Shown in pieces: positions 50,957 through 59,848 of a stretch of 64,000 bases of DNA. The stretch covers positions 1 to 64,000 of the forward strand of contig JAHALR010000007.1 of the NCBI GenBank assembly GCA_018362895.1. The letters are read 5' to 3'. Numbering within the stretch: position 1 is the stretch's first letter; each line of letters opens with the position of its first letter. This stretch comes from Clostridium sp. (lineage in GTDB: Bacteria > Cyanobacteriota > Vampirovibrionia > Gastranaerophilales > Gastranaerophilaceae). The notes beneath the pieces were generated by a model, which searched no databases, was not told where the DNA came from, and saw only the letters and a program-made list of their open reading frames with translations. Made by a program: the position numbers and the translations under genes.

Positions 50957-52549
50957 CTAAGCATTAAGATTAATATATTTAGCCGTTCCTATACCGTTTA
51001 TGCTTGAAATTTCTGTCAAAGTAGATTCATCTACCTCACTGCCCGTATTAATAATCATTATAGAAATGTTGTCATTTTCCGCTCTGTTTTGGGCAACATT
51101 CATTCTTGTAATATTTATATTTTTATTGCCGAGCACGGTTGCAACCTTCGCAACCATAGCAGGTCTATTCTCGTGAGGAACAAGAATCATGTGTTTTTCG
51201 GGCTCAATGCTGGCATTGTATCCGTTTATTTTAACTATTCTGGGCATATTTTGTGCAATCAAAGCTCCTGAAATTGTATTTGTTTCTTTATCTGTTACAA
51301 GCTTTAAAGTAATAGAGCCAATATAGTCTGTTGAAGTGTTAGATTTTGTTGTTGTTACATCAAGTCCTTTGTTCTTTGCTATAACTGGAGCATTTACATA
51401 ATTCACGTCATTAACAAAAGCAGACAAAACACCTTTCACAACAGCTGTTTCAAGAGGAGAGACATCCAAATCTGCAAGATTGCCTTTAACAGTAACATAG
51501 ATTCCTTTTAATGCACCTGCTGACATTTGCATGGCAAGTTCGCCGATATTTTCTGCCAGCTGCATATAATCTTTTACAGGTTCAAGTTTTGAGGGCTTCA
51601 AAGATGGAATATTTACAGCAGAACGAGCAGAACCACCTTTTAACACATCTCTGATTTGTTCCGCAACATCTTCAGCCACTTTCAACTGTGCTTCTTCGGT
51701 ACTTGCCCCAAGGTGGGGTGTTAACAAAATATCACCTGTTGTTTTAACAAGAGGATTTTCTGCAATATCAGGCTCCCCTTCAAAAACATCAACAGCAGCC
51801 TGAGCAACATGACCTGATTCAAGGGCCTCGGCCAGAGCTTTTTCATCAATAATACCGCCTCTTGCACAGTTTATGAGTCTAACACCAGGTTTCATTTTTG
51901 AAATTGTATCTTTGTTAATCATGTGCATTGTTTCTTTTGTTTTGGGCGTATGAACTGTAATGTAATCGCATTTTCCCCAAAAATCATCCAGCGACTCCGC
52001 ATATTGAGCCCCGAATTTTTCTACAACTTCTTTTGATGTAAAAGGGTCACAAACTAAAACCTTCATGCCAAGTGCCAGAGCAGTTTCTGCCACATGGTGA
52101 CCGATTTTGCCAAAACCAATTATACCGAGTGTTTTTCCAAAAACTTCATGACCTGTAAATTTAGAACGTTCCCAAAGCCCTTTTTTTGTTGATTCAGCAG
52201 CTTTTGCAATATTTCTTGACATTGCAAGCATCAATGCAACTGTATGTTCGGCTGCTGCATTTGTATTTCCGTCCGGTGAATTAACAACAACAATACCATG
52301 TCTTGTTGCTGCATCGAGATTTATATTATCAACACCAACACCGGCTCTGCCTATAATTTTTAAATTTTTACCTGCTTCTATAACTTTTTCGGTAACTTTA
52401 GTCTGACTTCTGACCATTAAAGCATCATAGTCCCCTATTATCTTACATAACTCATCTTCCGACATTGTGGGGAGCAAATCCGACTGCGCCGCATCACCGA
52501 TGATAGCTTTAGCTTTTTCGTTAATTTTGTCTGTAATTAGAACTTTCAT
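50957..52549 (-). CDS. serA: D-3-phosphoglycerate dehydrogenase
   Basis: SerA commits 3-phosphoglycerate to serine synthesis with NAD. The start at 52549 is chosen because GGGGGAG lies 8 bases upstream. An in-frame ATG 24 bases earlier is less likely. The 530-residue long form has the NAD-binding domain (LGIIGFGKIGHHVAE), catalytic Arg in NCARGGIIDEKAL, and His in LLTPHLGAST. An intervening domain and a C-terminal ACT domain follow (AMVAKVATVLGNKNINI), which allows feedback by serine. It works upstream of glyA (4488-5732) in the serine-glycine route. Confidence 0.96.
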   Translation of the reverse strand: MKVLITDKINEKAKAIIGDAAQSDLLPTMSEDELCKIIGDYDALMVRSQTKVTEKVIEAGKNLKIIGRAGVGVDNINLDAATRHGIVVVNSPDGNTNAAAEHTVALMLAMSRNIAKAAESTKKGLWERSKFTGHEVFGKTLGIIGFGKIGHHVAETALALGMKVLVCDPFTSKEVVEKFGAQYAESLDDFWGKCDYITVHTPKTKETMHMINKDTISKMKPGVRLINCARGGIIDEKALAEALESGHVAQAAVDVFEGEPDIAENPLVKTTGDILLTPHLGASTEEAQLKVAEDVAEQIRDVLKGGSARSAVNIPSLKPSKLEPVKDYMQLAENIGELAMQMSAGALKGIYVTVKGNLADLDVSPLETAVVKGVLSAFVNDVNYVNAPVIAKNKGLDVTTTKSNTSTDYIGSITLKLVTDKETNTISGALIAQNMPRIVKINGYNASIEPEKHMILVPHENRPAMVAKVATVLGNKNINITRMNVAQNRAENDNISIMIINTGSEVDESTLTEISSINGIGTAKYINLNA

Positions 52550-52685
52550 GTAAAAACTCCCCCTAATTTTCATTTAATACGCATTTTGCCTTGTAATTAT
52601 AATATTTTTTGTAAAAATAAGCAATTTTAAAACACAAATTGTTTTTATATTATTACGAGCTTATTTATTAGGAGAAGTTATACCC

Positions 52686-53603
52686 ATGAGCAGCTACACA
52701 ATAAAAACAGGTGACAATCTGTGGAATATTTGTAAAAATCAATTTAAGTTGAATAATAATACTGATATTGCAAACAAAGTTAAAGAAGTAGCAAAAGCAA
52801 ATAATATAAGCAATCCCAATTTAATATTTGCTGGAAAAGAAATAAATTTGTCAGTTGGTGACACGATTGAAAAAACCACAGAGCCTTTAGCTGAAAATAA
52901 AGGAACAGAAAGCAATAAAGTAACAAATCCAAATGGGACAAAACCCAAAAATTATTCTAAAGAAATAACACAAGCCGTTGAAACAAAAAAGAAAAGCTGG
53001 GATTTTTCAAGCTATGAAGGATTTATGTCCTCATTAAATACACAGGTTTCAATCTTCTCAACAGACACAAAAACAGCAGAACAAAAACAACAGGCATATT
53101 TTGATTATTCGGAAAAACTTCTTTCAGAACACTATGATCTTAACAATGACGGAATAGTAACAACTGAAGAATTTGCAAAAGCTGAAGAACAAGGTAACTT
53201 AAAAACCAATGAAATATCAAGAAAACATGATACAGAAATAGGAATAACATCAACAGAAGAAGACATAAAAAGAGACAGTGTTATTGCTAACAGAACAGCA
53301 AATCTTTTTGCAACAAACCTTGATATGAATGGTGACGGAAAAATCAGCAAAGAAGAATTTGCATTCTTTAATAAGACAGCAGACGGACTAGACGGAGCAC
53401 AAGACGGAAAAATTCTTGCAGCCGCAGAGTCTGCGATGTTCCAATCTGTTACAGGAATGAATGCAAACGATAAAGAAATAAACAGAGTAGTAAACAAATA
53501 TCTCTCAGGAGAAACTCTGACAGCAGCAGAACAAGAAATCTTGAATAATTCAAGCACAAAAATCAGAGCAGCAATGAGCAAGGCAGCAGGCCTCTCTGAC
53601 TAA
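52686..53603 (+). CDS. LysM and EF-hand protein
   Basis: The 305-residue protein starts directly with a LysM domain (SYTIKTGDNLWNICKNQF, then NPNLIFAGKEINL), which binds peptidoglycan-type glycans. A polar linker follows. Two clear EF-hand loops come next (DLNNDGIVTTEE and DMNGDGKISKEE), with a third weaker one (DGAQDGKILAAAE). It shares the EF-hand plus LysM combination with the J-domain protein at 34022-36538, so the two probably belong to one calcium-linked system. No signal peptide is seen, so its location is unclear. GGAGAAG precedes the start. Confidence 0.82.
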   Translation: MSSYTIKTGDNLWNICKNQFKLNNNTDIANKVKEVAKANNISNPNLIFAGKEINLSVGDTIEKTTEPLAENKGTESNKVTNPNGTKPKNYSKEITQAVETKKKSWDFSSYEGFMSSLNTQVSIFSTDTKTAEQKQQAYFDYSEKLLSEHYDLNNDGIVTTEEFAKAEEQGNLKTNEISRKHDTEIGITSTEEDIKRDSVIANRTANLFATNLDMNGDGKISKEEFAFFNKTADGLDGAQDGKILAAAESAMFQSVTGMNANDKEINRVVNKYLSGETLTAAEQEILNNSSTKIRAAMSKAAGLSD

Positions 53604-53607
53604 AAAA

Positions 53608-55449
53608 TTACTTTACAAAGATTTCCTCAAGATTGTGAGCAACACCGCCCAGCTCTGTCGGGAATATATTGCCGAATTTCTCTCTTATTGCAGTGATTCT
53701 GATAGGAGAATATAAATATATAAGCGGTTTTTGGTCATAAACAAGCTGCTGATATTCTTCATAAAGGGATTTTCTTTTTTCAAAATCCAGCTCTAAAGAA
53801 GCACTGTCAAAAATTTCATTCAGTCTTTTCTCCCATGGAAACAAAACATTGTTTTCCCGGGGAGTTTTTCTCATATTAAATACATGCAAAGTACCATTAG
53901 AATACCATACGTTTTTTCCTCCGTATGGTTCAAGAGGATTGCCTGTAAAGCCCATTATCACAGAATCAAAATCATTTGTATTAACAAGTTTATTCACAAG
54001 AGTATTGAACTCAATTGGCTTAAAATTAACTGTAATCCCTAATTCCTCAAGGTCCTGCTTAACCATTACACCGATAGATTCACGCTCTGTGTTGCCTGCA
54101 TTTGTAAACAAATCAAATTCAACTTTATGTCCGTTTTTGTCATAAAGTTTCTTATTTTTCCAATAGAATCCTGATTCAGAAAGCAGCTCCTTTGCCTTTT
54201 CAATATTTTGCGGATGACCTTTAGCTATTTTTTCGTTCAAATAAATTGAAGATAATGGCTCCGGTGTAAAAAGAGGAGCACCTACACCGCTTGCAATATT
54301 AAAAACCATATTTTCTCTATCAAGAGCATAATCAACTGCACGCCTAAAATTCAAATCGCCAAACCATTTTTGTTTTATAGGGTCAACATAATATTTACCT
54401 TTGTCATTTTTTCTTGTATTCAAATTGAAAGATAAATACATTGTACCTGTATCCGGACCAAGATTGTATACCTTATAATCTGAGAAACGTTCTTTTTCTT
54501 TGAAAAGTGCAACATTTGTTCCCCTCAATCCGACAGTGTCAAGTTCCTTTGATTTAAATTTCAACAATTCATTGTTCAAATCTCCAACAATTAAAATAAT
54601 GTACTTATCAAGGTAAGGAAGTTTTTGCCCCTTTTCATCCATCATGTAATAATCAGGATTTCTTTCATAAACCAGTCTTTGTGCTGGTACATACTCTTTT
54701 AATCTAAAAGCACCGCTTGTAACCAGCTCCTTAGGTTTTATATTGGAACTCCAAAAAGAAGAAAAAGCACGTTTTCCCTGTTTTGTCACCGGTTCAAGAA
54801 TATGCTTAGGAGCAATCGGAACAGAAACCTGTCTTAAAAAAGGAGAAAAGGGCTTTGGCGTAGTAAATTGAACAGTATATTTGTCAAGTTTTTCAATTAC
54901 CGGAAGCTTTCCATCAATATACATTGCATCTCTTGTGCTTGTATTACCAAAACCTCCAAAAATAATCGTATCCCACGTAAAAACAACATCATCTGCTGTA
55001 ATTTCTTTTCCATCAGACCATTTTAGACCTTTACGCAATTCAAAGATATAAGATTTTTTGTCCGGTAAAACCTTAATTGTTTTTGCAAGTTTGGGTATAA
55101 CTTCACCGGTATAAGCATCTGTTGTAACAAGACCGTCAAACATAATATCAGCAGCCTGAGAAGAAGTTGCATCCATTGAATTCCAAGAATTAAAAGTCTT
55201 CGGTCCTTCTCCGATAGTGCTTGTAACCAGAGTACCACCATATTTTCCGGAAGGAGATCTTGACATCAGATAATCAACCCCGTTGACAGTTTTCGTTTGC
55301 ACAGGATATGGTGTGTAATTTTCATTAAAAAACTTATTTGAAACACCCGAATCAGCTTCTTTTTCAGGCACATCTTTCCTGATACAGCCCGCAATTAGTA
55401 AGAATAGCACTATTAAAATAGAGAATATATAAACAATTTTTTTATTCAT
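53608..55449 (-). CDS. Extracellular solute-binding lipoprotein, family 5 (peptide/nickel type)
   Basis: The 613-residue protein has a lipoprotein signal ending in LIAGC (Cys22). A family 5 binding protein follows: EGPKTFNSWNSMDATS, KTIKVLPDKKSYIFELRKG, LKWSDGKEITADDVVFTWD and NFRRAVDYALDRENM. Such proteins deliver oligopeptides or similar solutes to an ABC importer. No permease or ATPase genes are adjacent, so its transporter lies elsewhere. It sits 55 bases after sulP on the same strand. Confidence 0.9.
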   Translation of the reverse strand: MNKKIVYIFSILIVLFLLIAGCIRKDVPEKEADSGVSNKFFNENYTPYPVQTKTVNGVDYLMSRSPSGKYGGTLVTSTIGEGPKTFNSWNSMDATSSQAADIMFDGLVTTDAYTGEVIPKLAKTIKVLPDKKSYIFELRKGLKWSDGKEITADDVVFTWDTIIFGGFGNTSTRDAMYIDGKLPVIEKLDKYTVQFTTPKPFSPFLRQVSVPIAPKHILEPVTKQGKRAFSSFWSSNIKPKELVTSGAFRLKEYVPAQRLVYERNPDYYMMDEKGQKLPYLDKYIILIVGDLNNELLKFKSKELDTVGLRGTNVALFKEKERFSDYKVYNLGPDTGTMYLSFNLNTRKNDKGKYYVDPIKQKWFGDLNFRRAVDYALDRENMVFNIASGVGAPLFTPEPLSSIYLNEKIAKGHPQNIEKAKELLSESGFYWKNKKLYDKNGHKVEFDLFTNAGNTERESIGVMVKQDLEELGITVNFKPIEFNTLVNKLVNTNDFDSVIMGFTGNPLEPYGGKNVWYSNGTLHVFNMRKTPRENNVLFPWEKRLNEIFDSASLELDFEKRKSLYEEYQQLVYDQKPLIYLYSPIRITAIREKFGNIFPTELGGVAHNLEEIFVK

Positions 55450-55504
55450 ATGATTAATTTAGCACAAATTTTAATAAATTTTGTATTGCTCATATGTATA
55501 TGAT

Positions 55505-57124
55505 TTAACAGAATTTCAACTGTTCTTTAGCATGTTCAATCGCCATCATTTCAGTATAAAAAACTGATTTTTCACCAATTTGGCTGACAATACAGTGATC
55601 TTTTAATTGAGCAAGAACTTTTTCATTCTTTATCACCAGAATAATTGCTATGTTTTGTGACTGAAGACGAAGAATAATATCCTCCAAAGCAAATATCGCA
55701 GATATGTCTAACAAATCATCCGATTCATAGTTCAAAATTAAAATCTCAGTACCCAACAGTTCATCAAATTTTGAAATCAACTGGGTTGCAGAACCAAAAA
55801 AGAATTGTCCGGAAATATGCACAACACGAATTTTGTGTTTGTAATCTCTTTCAAGAATTCTCTCAAGCTCCATAATTTCCGTATCATATACAGATTTGTG
55901 CACAAGTTCAGCTTTGTCCGCAACCCTCTTGGCATACAACAAAGCCGCCAGAGTGATTCCTGCTCCAACAGCAAAAATAAGATTGTAAAAAACCGTAAGC
56001 AAAAATACCAGAAACAGAACGTAAAGGTCATCTTTCGGTGCATATTTTAACACCTTCAAAAGTTTTACATCTATTATGTCATATCCTATCTTCATCAAAA
56101 TTGCAGCAAGAACGGCCAGAGGAATTTGAGCAACAAAACCTGAACACTTAAACAAAAGAATAATGAGCAAAACAGGATTAATCACAGCACACATTTTTGT
56201 CGATGCACCTGCATTCAAAGCAGCTACACTTCTCATAGTCGCAGCTGAACCGCCTAATGAACCGGTCAGAGCACACATAAAGTTGCCAATCCCCTGCGCA
56301 GCAAGAAGTCTTTTAGGACTGTGGCGTGTTTTTGTCAAAGAGTCTGACACAAGTCCGGTCAGCATACTTTCTGCTGAAAAAACAACAGCCAGAGTAAACG
56401 CATACGGCAAATAGGTAATTATATGATGTATATCCGTATCAGGTTTTATTATTGAAGGAAAAGAAACCGAAAGTTCTGAAATTCTATCAAGATGAAGTCC
56501 GAGTTTTATAGAAATTATTGTACCTATTATAAGAGCCAGAACCTGTGAAGGAACAAATCTGTTAATAATCTTAGGTGTAAAAAATGCAACAATCAACGTA
56601 ATTATGCCGATGAAAACTGCATCATGATTCAAAGAAGCAAGACTCTTATGAATAGACATTACTGTTGTAACAGTTGAAGACATTGCAGGATGCCCCATAA
56701 GAGGATTAAGCTGTAAAATAATAATAATTACGCCAACACCATTCATAAAGCCTGATATAACAGGATATGGAACATATTTTACCATAGAAGGAAGATTGGT
56801 AAGTGAAGCAATCAACTGTAAAACCGCAGCAATTAACATAATAGTAACGGCAGCACCAATATCATTTCTCAAAGCCAGCATCATCGAAGCCACAACAATT
56901 GCAACAGGACCTGTTGTTCCTGAAATAAGAGGAGTTTTTGTACCTAATATCCCTGCCACAAAACATAAAATAATTGCGCCCCATAAACCGGCCCCGGCCC
57001 CAAACCCCGTAGCCACGCCAAAGGCAAGTGCCTGAGGCAATGTAATTATTGCAGAATTAATTCCTCCAAAAACATCTCCCGCAAAAATATTGAGCTTTGT
57101 TTTTATTGTTTCCATAAAACTCAT
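55505..57124 (-). CDS. SulP-family anion transporter with STAS domain
   Basis: The 539-residue inner-membrane protein has 12 to 14 hydrophobic segments of the SLC26/SulP fold (AFGVATGFGAGAGLWGAI, GTTGPVAIVVASMMLAL, GNFMCALTGSLGGSAATMRS). A cytoplasmic STAS domain follows (about 435-539: RVVHISGQFFFGSATQL, EILILNYESDDLLDISA). Substrates of the family include sulfate, bicarbonate and dicarboxylates. The sequence does not show which applies here. A perfect inverted repeat lies 41 bases upstream of its start. Confidence 0.9.
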   Translation of the reverse strand: MSFMETIKTKLNIFAGDVFGGINSAIITLPQALAFGVATGFGAGAGLWGAIILCFVAGILGTKTPLISGTTGPVAIVVASMMLALRNDIGAAVTIMLIAAVLQLIASLTNLPSMVKYVPYPVISGFMNGVGVIIIILQLNPLMGHPAMSSTVTTVMSIHKSLASLNHDAVFIGIITLIVAFFTPKIINRFVPSQVLALIIGTIISIKLGLHLDRISELSVSFPSIIKPDTDIHHIITYLPYAFTLAVVFSAESMLTGLVSDSLTKTRHSPKRLLAAQGIGNFMCALTGSLGGSAATMRSVAALNAGASTKMCAVINPVLLIILLFKCSGFVAQIPLAVLAAILMKIGYDIIDVKLLKVLKYAPKDDLYVLFLVFLLTVFYNLIFAVGAGITLAALLYAKRVADKAELVHKSVYDTEIMELERILERDYKHKIRVVHISGQFFFGSATQLISKFDELLGTEILILNYESDDLLDISAIFALEDIILRLQSQNIAIILVIKNEKVLAQLKDHCIVSQIGEKSVFYTEMMAIEHAKEQLKFC

Positions 57125-57164
57125 AGAACAATTTTATCACACAACATTCTTCTCAATTATTAAC

Positions 57165-57194
57165 TTTTGTTTAAATACTTACATTTAAACAAAA
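57165..57194. repeat. Perfect 12-base inverted repeat between sulP and glgA
   Basis: TTTTGTTTAAAT (57165-57176) and ATTTAAACAAAA (57183-57194) are exact complements around a 6-base spacer in the divergent intergenic region. It could be an operator or an AT-rich hairpin. No U tract makes a terminator unlikely. The rest of 57125-57376 shows no clear signal beyond AT-rich sequence and the GAAAT site before glgA. Confidence 0.55.
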
Positions 57195-57376
57195 ATTATG
57201 TTAACATCATTTCGGAATCTGCATCAATGGTGTATATTAGACACCTGACCAGTATTAATATTTGTAACATTTGAGTTATTTTTATAACAACAAATAACAA
57301 ATTATTTCTTTATGAGCATTATTGCAATTAAACTGCGTATATTCATAGCTAAAAACATATTAAAAGGGAAATGACT

Positions 57377-59809
57377 ATGGCATCAGTCAATCGAGTATCA
57401 CTGGTAAATTTGGACAATCAAAAACAACTAAGAAGCAGCAAACAGAAAGCAAAAAGCAACGTAATCCAATTAAACGCATCAAACCCTCATTTGCTTGAAA
57501 ATGTTCTCTCATTAATGGCAGCACAAAACAGAGCAATGATATCTTTTGGTCACGCACCGACTCAGCACGGAACAAAGACAAAAGAATTTGTACCTGTAAT
57601 CCCAATGGCTCAAACTCTCGTCAGACCTTATGATCAGGATTTTGATGTAAATGCTTTTGCTCCGACTATCTCAAATTATTGTAAAGATAAAATCCTTAAT
57701 GAAGCATCTGTTCGTATAAACGGTGAACGTCCTTGGCCCAAAATAGATAACATCAACGCATGGATGGTTACAGCTGAAACCGCAGAATTTAAGTCCGACG
57801 GCGGACTAGGTCAGGTAGCCGCTGATCTGCCCAACAGTTTCAACAAAAAATTCAAAGACGACCCCTCCAATGAGATGACAAACATCACTCCGATGTATGT
57901 AAATGGAGATAATTACAGACTCGAAGAAACTCCTGATGGAAAATATATCTACCATTACGGAAGAAAAGACAAACCCAAACAAAAAGAAATGCAGTATATT
58001 GGAAGAATCAATGTACCTGTTTACAATGCAGAACACAACTCCAGACTCAATGACACAGATGTAAGAATATTCACCTGTTTGATGAATGATGATGAAAAGT
58101 CAAAAGCAATAACAAAGCCTACCCGTTACGTATTTTTAGAAATTCCTCATGCCGGAACTGATGCAAATGGGAAAGAAACTACCTTCAAACAGTTCTTCAA
58201 CATACTCGACAACAACAGCCATTCCAGCAATCATAACACACCATATGCGACAAATGACACTTCTGACAGCGTTTACAGAATGGCATTTTTCTCAAAAGGT
58301 GTCTATGAACTGATGAAAAGCATAAAAGAAGGTGACTTTAAAGAACTCAAAGCACCAAACGCAGTACTTTTGAATGATTGGCAGTCAGGCTCGCTTGCAG
58401 CAATGATGCACTATACAGCAAATGCAGAAGCTGACACGGGTGTAATTTCAAAAAACACAGGAAGATATTTTGATGAAATACCAACAATCTACATAGCACA
58501 CAACTGTGAACATCAGGGAGCAACAAACGGTAATGATGAAAACAGAACTAACATCTTTGGAACTCTTTTTGGCAGCTATGGTGTAGATATCATCCCAAGA
58601 GCAAAAAGCTGGGATAACGCATTCAAAGAAGACCGATGCTCTTTGATGAGATATTACGATTTTAACTCCGCCAAAACGGGTATGACACTTGTTGACCGTG
58701 TAGTTCCTGTATCAGAATATTATGCTGAAGAATTGATACATTCAAATGAAAAAGCCAGAGGCTTAATGCATCTGATGAAAGCACGCAAATTTGGCCCCGG
58801 AAATACATTAACACCTATTACAAACGGCTATTCTAAATCAATGATTGTTCCAAACAAAAGCAATATGGATCAATTAACAAACAGAACAATCGATGATTTT
58901 ACTTTACAGCCCGCATACATAGAAAAACTCAAGTCTCAAGGTATTAATGTTCCACCTATGGATTTTAGCAACTTTAAGCTGTTACCTTTTGATGACGGAA
59001 ATATGCAAAACAAAATCAAAAACAAAAATATGACAATGGATCTTTTCAAACAGCTTATTCAAAGGGAAAGAATGCTTCCATATAAAGAAGAAAGCGGTTC
59101 AAGACTCTATATGATGTACGGAGCTGATAAAACAGAAATCTCTGAAACAGACTTCAGTAATACACCTGTCATTGCATACTCAGGAAGGGTAGATTATCAA
59201 AAAGGTCTTGATACCATTTTAAAAGAAGCACTTTGGAAGTTTGCTGAACATAACAAAAAGACCCCACCGGAAAAACTCCCTATATTCATTATCGGAGGAA
59301 GTATCTCTAACAAGTCTACATATGATGAGCTTAAAAACTTGAAAGATTATATGACTAAATTCTATCCAAATGTAGGCAAGAGAATAATTCTGATAAATGG
59401 TTATCTGAACACAAATCTTGTTGCTTCTGCATCAGATCTGTTCCTTGTTCCTTCTGTATTCGAGCCTTGCGGCTTAACTCAGATGGAAGCAATGGCAAAA
59501 GGTTCACTTCCTATTGCTACATCAACAGGAGGTCTGGTTAACACTATTCAAGATGGAAAAGACGGTTTCAGAACAAAAGCCTTCTTTGATGAAACAGGTG
59601 ACAAAAACCTCATCTACGGCGGCGGTTTTGACAACAACTATGATGCCTATTGCGACGCTCTCGAACGAGGTCTTGATAAATTTTACAACAATCATGATGG
59701 TTTCGAAGAAATGCAACAGCAAGCACTCAAAAATGACTTTAGCTGGGATGTTCCTGGAGGGGCTCTTGACAAGTATATTAAACTCATCAAAACCGGTCAA
59801 ACAAATTAA
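57377..59809 (+). CDS. glgA: Glycogen/starch synthase-like GT5 glucosyltransferase
   Basis: This enzyme extends alpha-1,4-glucan from a nucleotide-glucose donor. The ATG at 57377 is preferred because AAAGGG lies 8 bases upstream. The 810-residue protein is far longer than typical GlgA (about 480). It has roughly 130 extra N-terminal residues including a tag MISFGHAP, and further internal insertions. The donor-binding loop reads KSDGGLGQVAADLP, one residue longer than KTGGL. The C-terminal half is normal (YSGRVDYQKGLDTIL, VPSVFEPCGLTQMEAM, STGGLVNTIQDG). It works with malQ at 17689-19602 in storage-glucan metabolism. Confidence 0.9.
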   Translation: MASVNRVSLVNLDNQKQLRSSKQKAKSNVIQLNASNPHLLENVLSLMAAQNRAMISFGHAPTQHGTKTKEFVPVIPMAQTLVRPYDQDFDVNAFAPTISNYCKDKILNEASVRINGERPWPKIDNINAWMVTAETAEFKSDGGLGQVAADLPNSFNKKFKDDPSNEMTNITPMYVNGDNYRLEETPDGKYIYHYGRKDKPKQKEMQYIGRINVPVYNAEHNSRLNDTDVRIFTCLMNDDEKSKAITKPTRYVFLEIPHAGTDANGKETTFKQFFNILDNNSHSSNHNTPYATNDTSDSVYRMAFFSKGVYELMKSIKEGDFKELKAPNAVLLNDWQSGSLAAMMHYTANAEADTGVISKNTGRYFDEIPTIYIAHNCEHQGATNGNDENRTNIFGTLFGSYGVDIIPRAKSWDNAFKEDRCSLMRYYDFNSAKTGMTLVDRVVPVSEYYAEELIHSNEKARGLMHLMKARKFGPGNTLTPITNGYSKSMIVPNKSNMDQLTNRTIDDFTLQPAYIEKLKSQGINVPPMDFSNFKLLPFDDGNMQNKIKNKNMTMDLFKQLIQRERMLPYKEESGSRLYMMYGADKTEISETDFSNTPVIAYSGRVDYQKGLDTILKEALWKFAEHNKKTPPEKLPIFIIGGSISNKSTYDELKNLKDYMTKFYPNVGKRIILINGYLNTNLVASASDLFLVPSVFEPCGLTQMEAMAKGSLPIATSTGGLVNTIQDGKDGFRTKAFFDETGDKNLIYGGGFDNNYDAYCDALERGLDKFYNNHDGFEEMQQQALKNDFSWDVPGGALDKYIKLIKTGQTN

Positions 59810-59813
59810 AACT

Positions 59814-59848
59814 AAAAAAAGAGGGATGATAACATCCCTCTTTTTTTT
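59814..59848. terminator. Terminator after glgA
   Basis: AAAAAAAGAGGGATG (59814-59828) pairs with CATCCCTCTTTTTTTT (59833-59848). Its T run is shared with the 3' end of the convergent gene. Confidence 0.92.
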
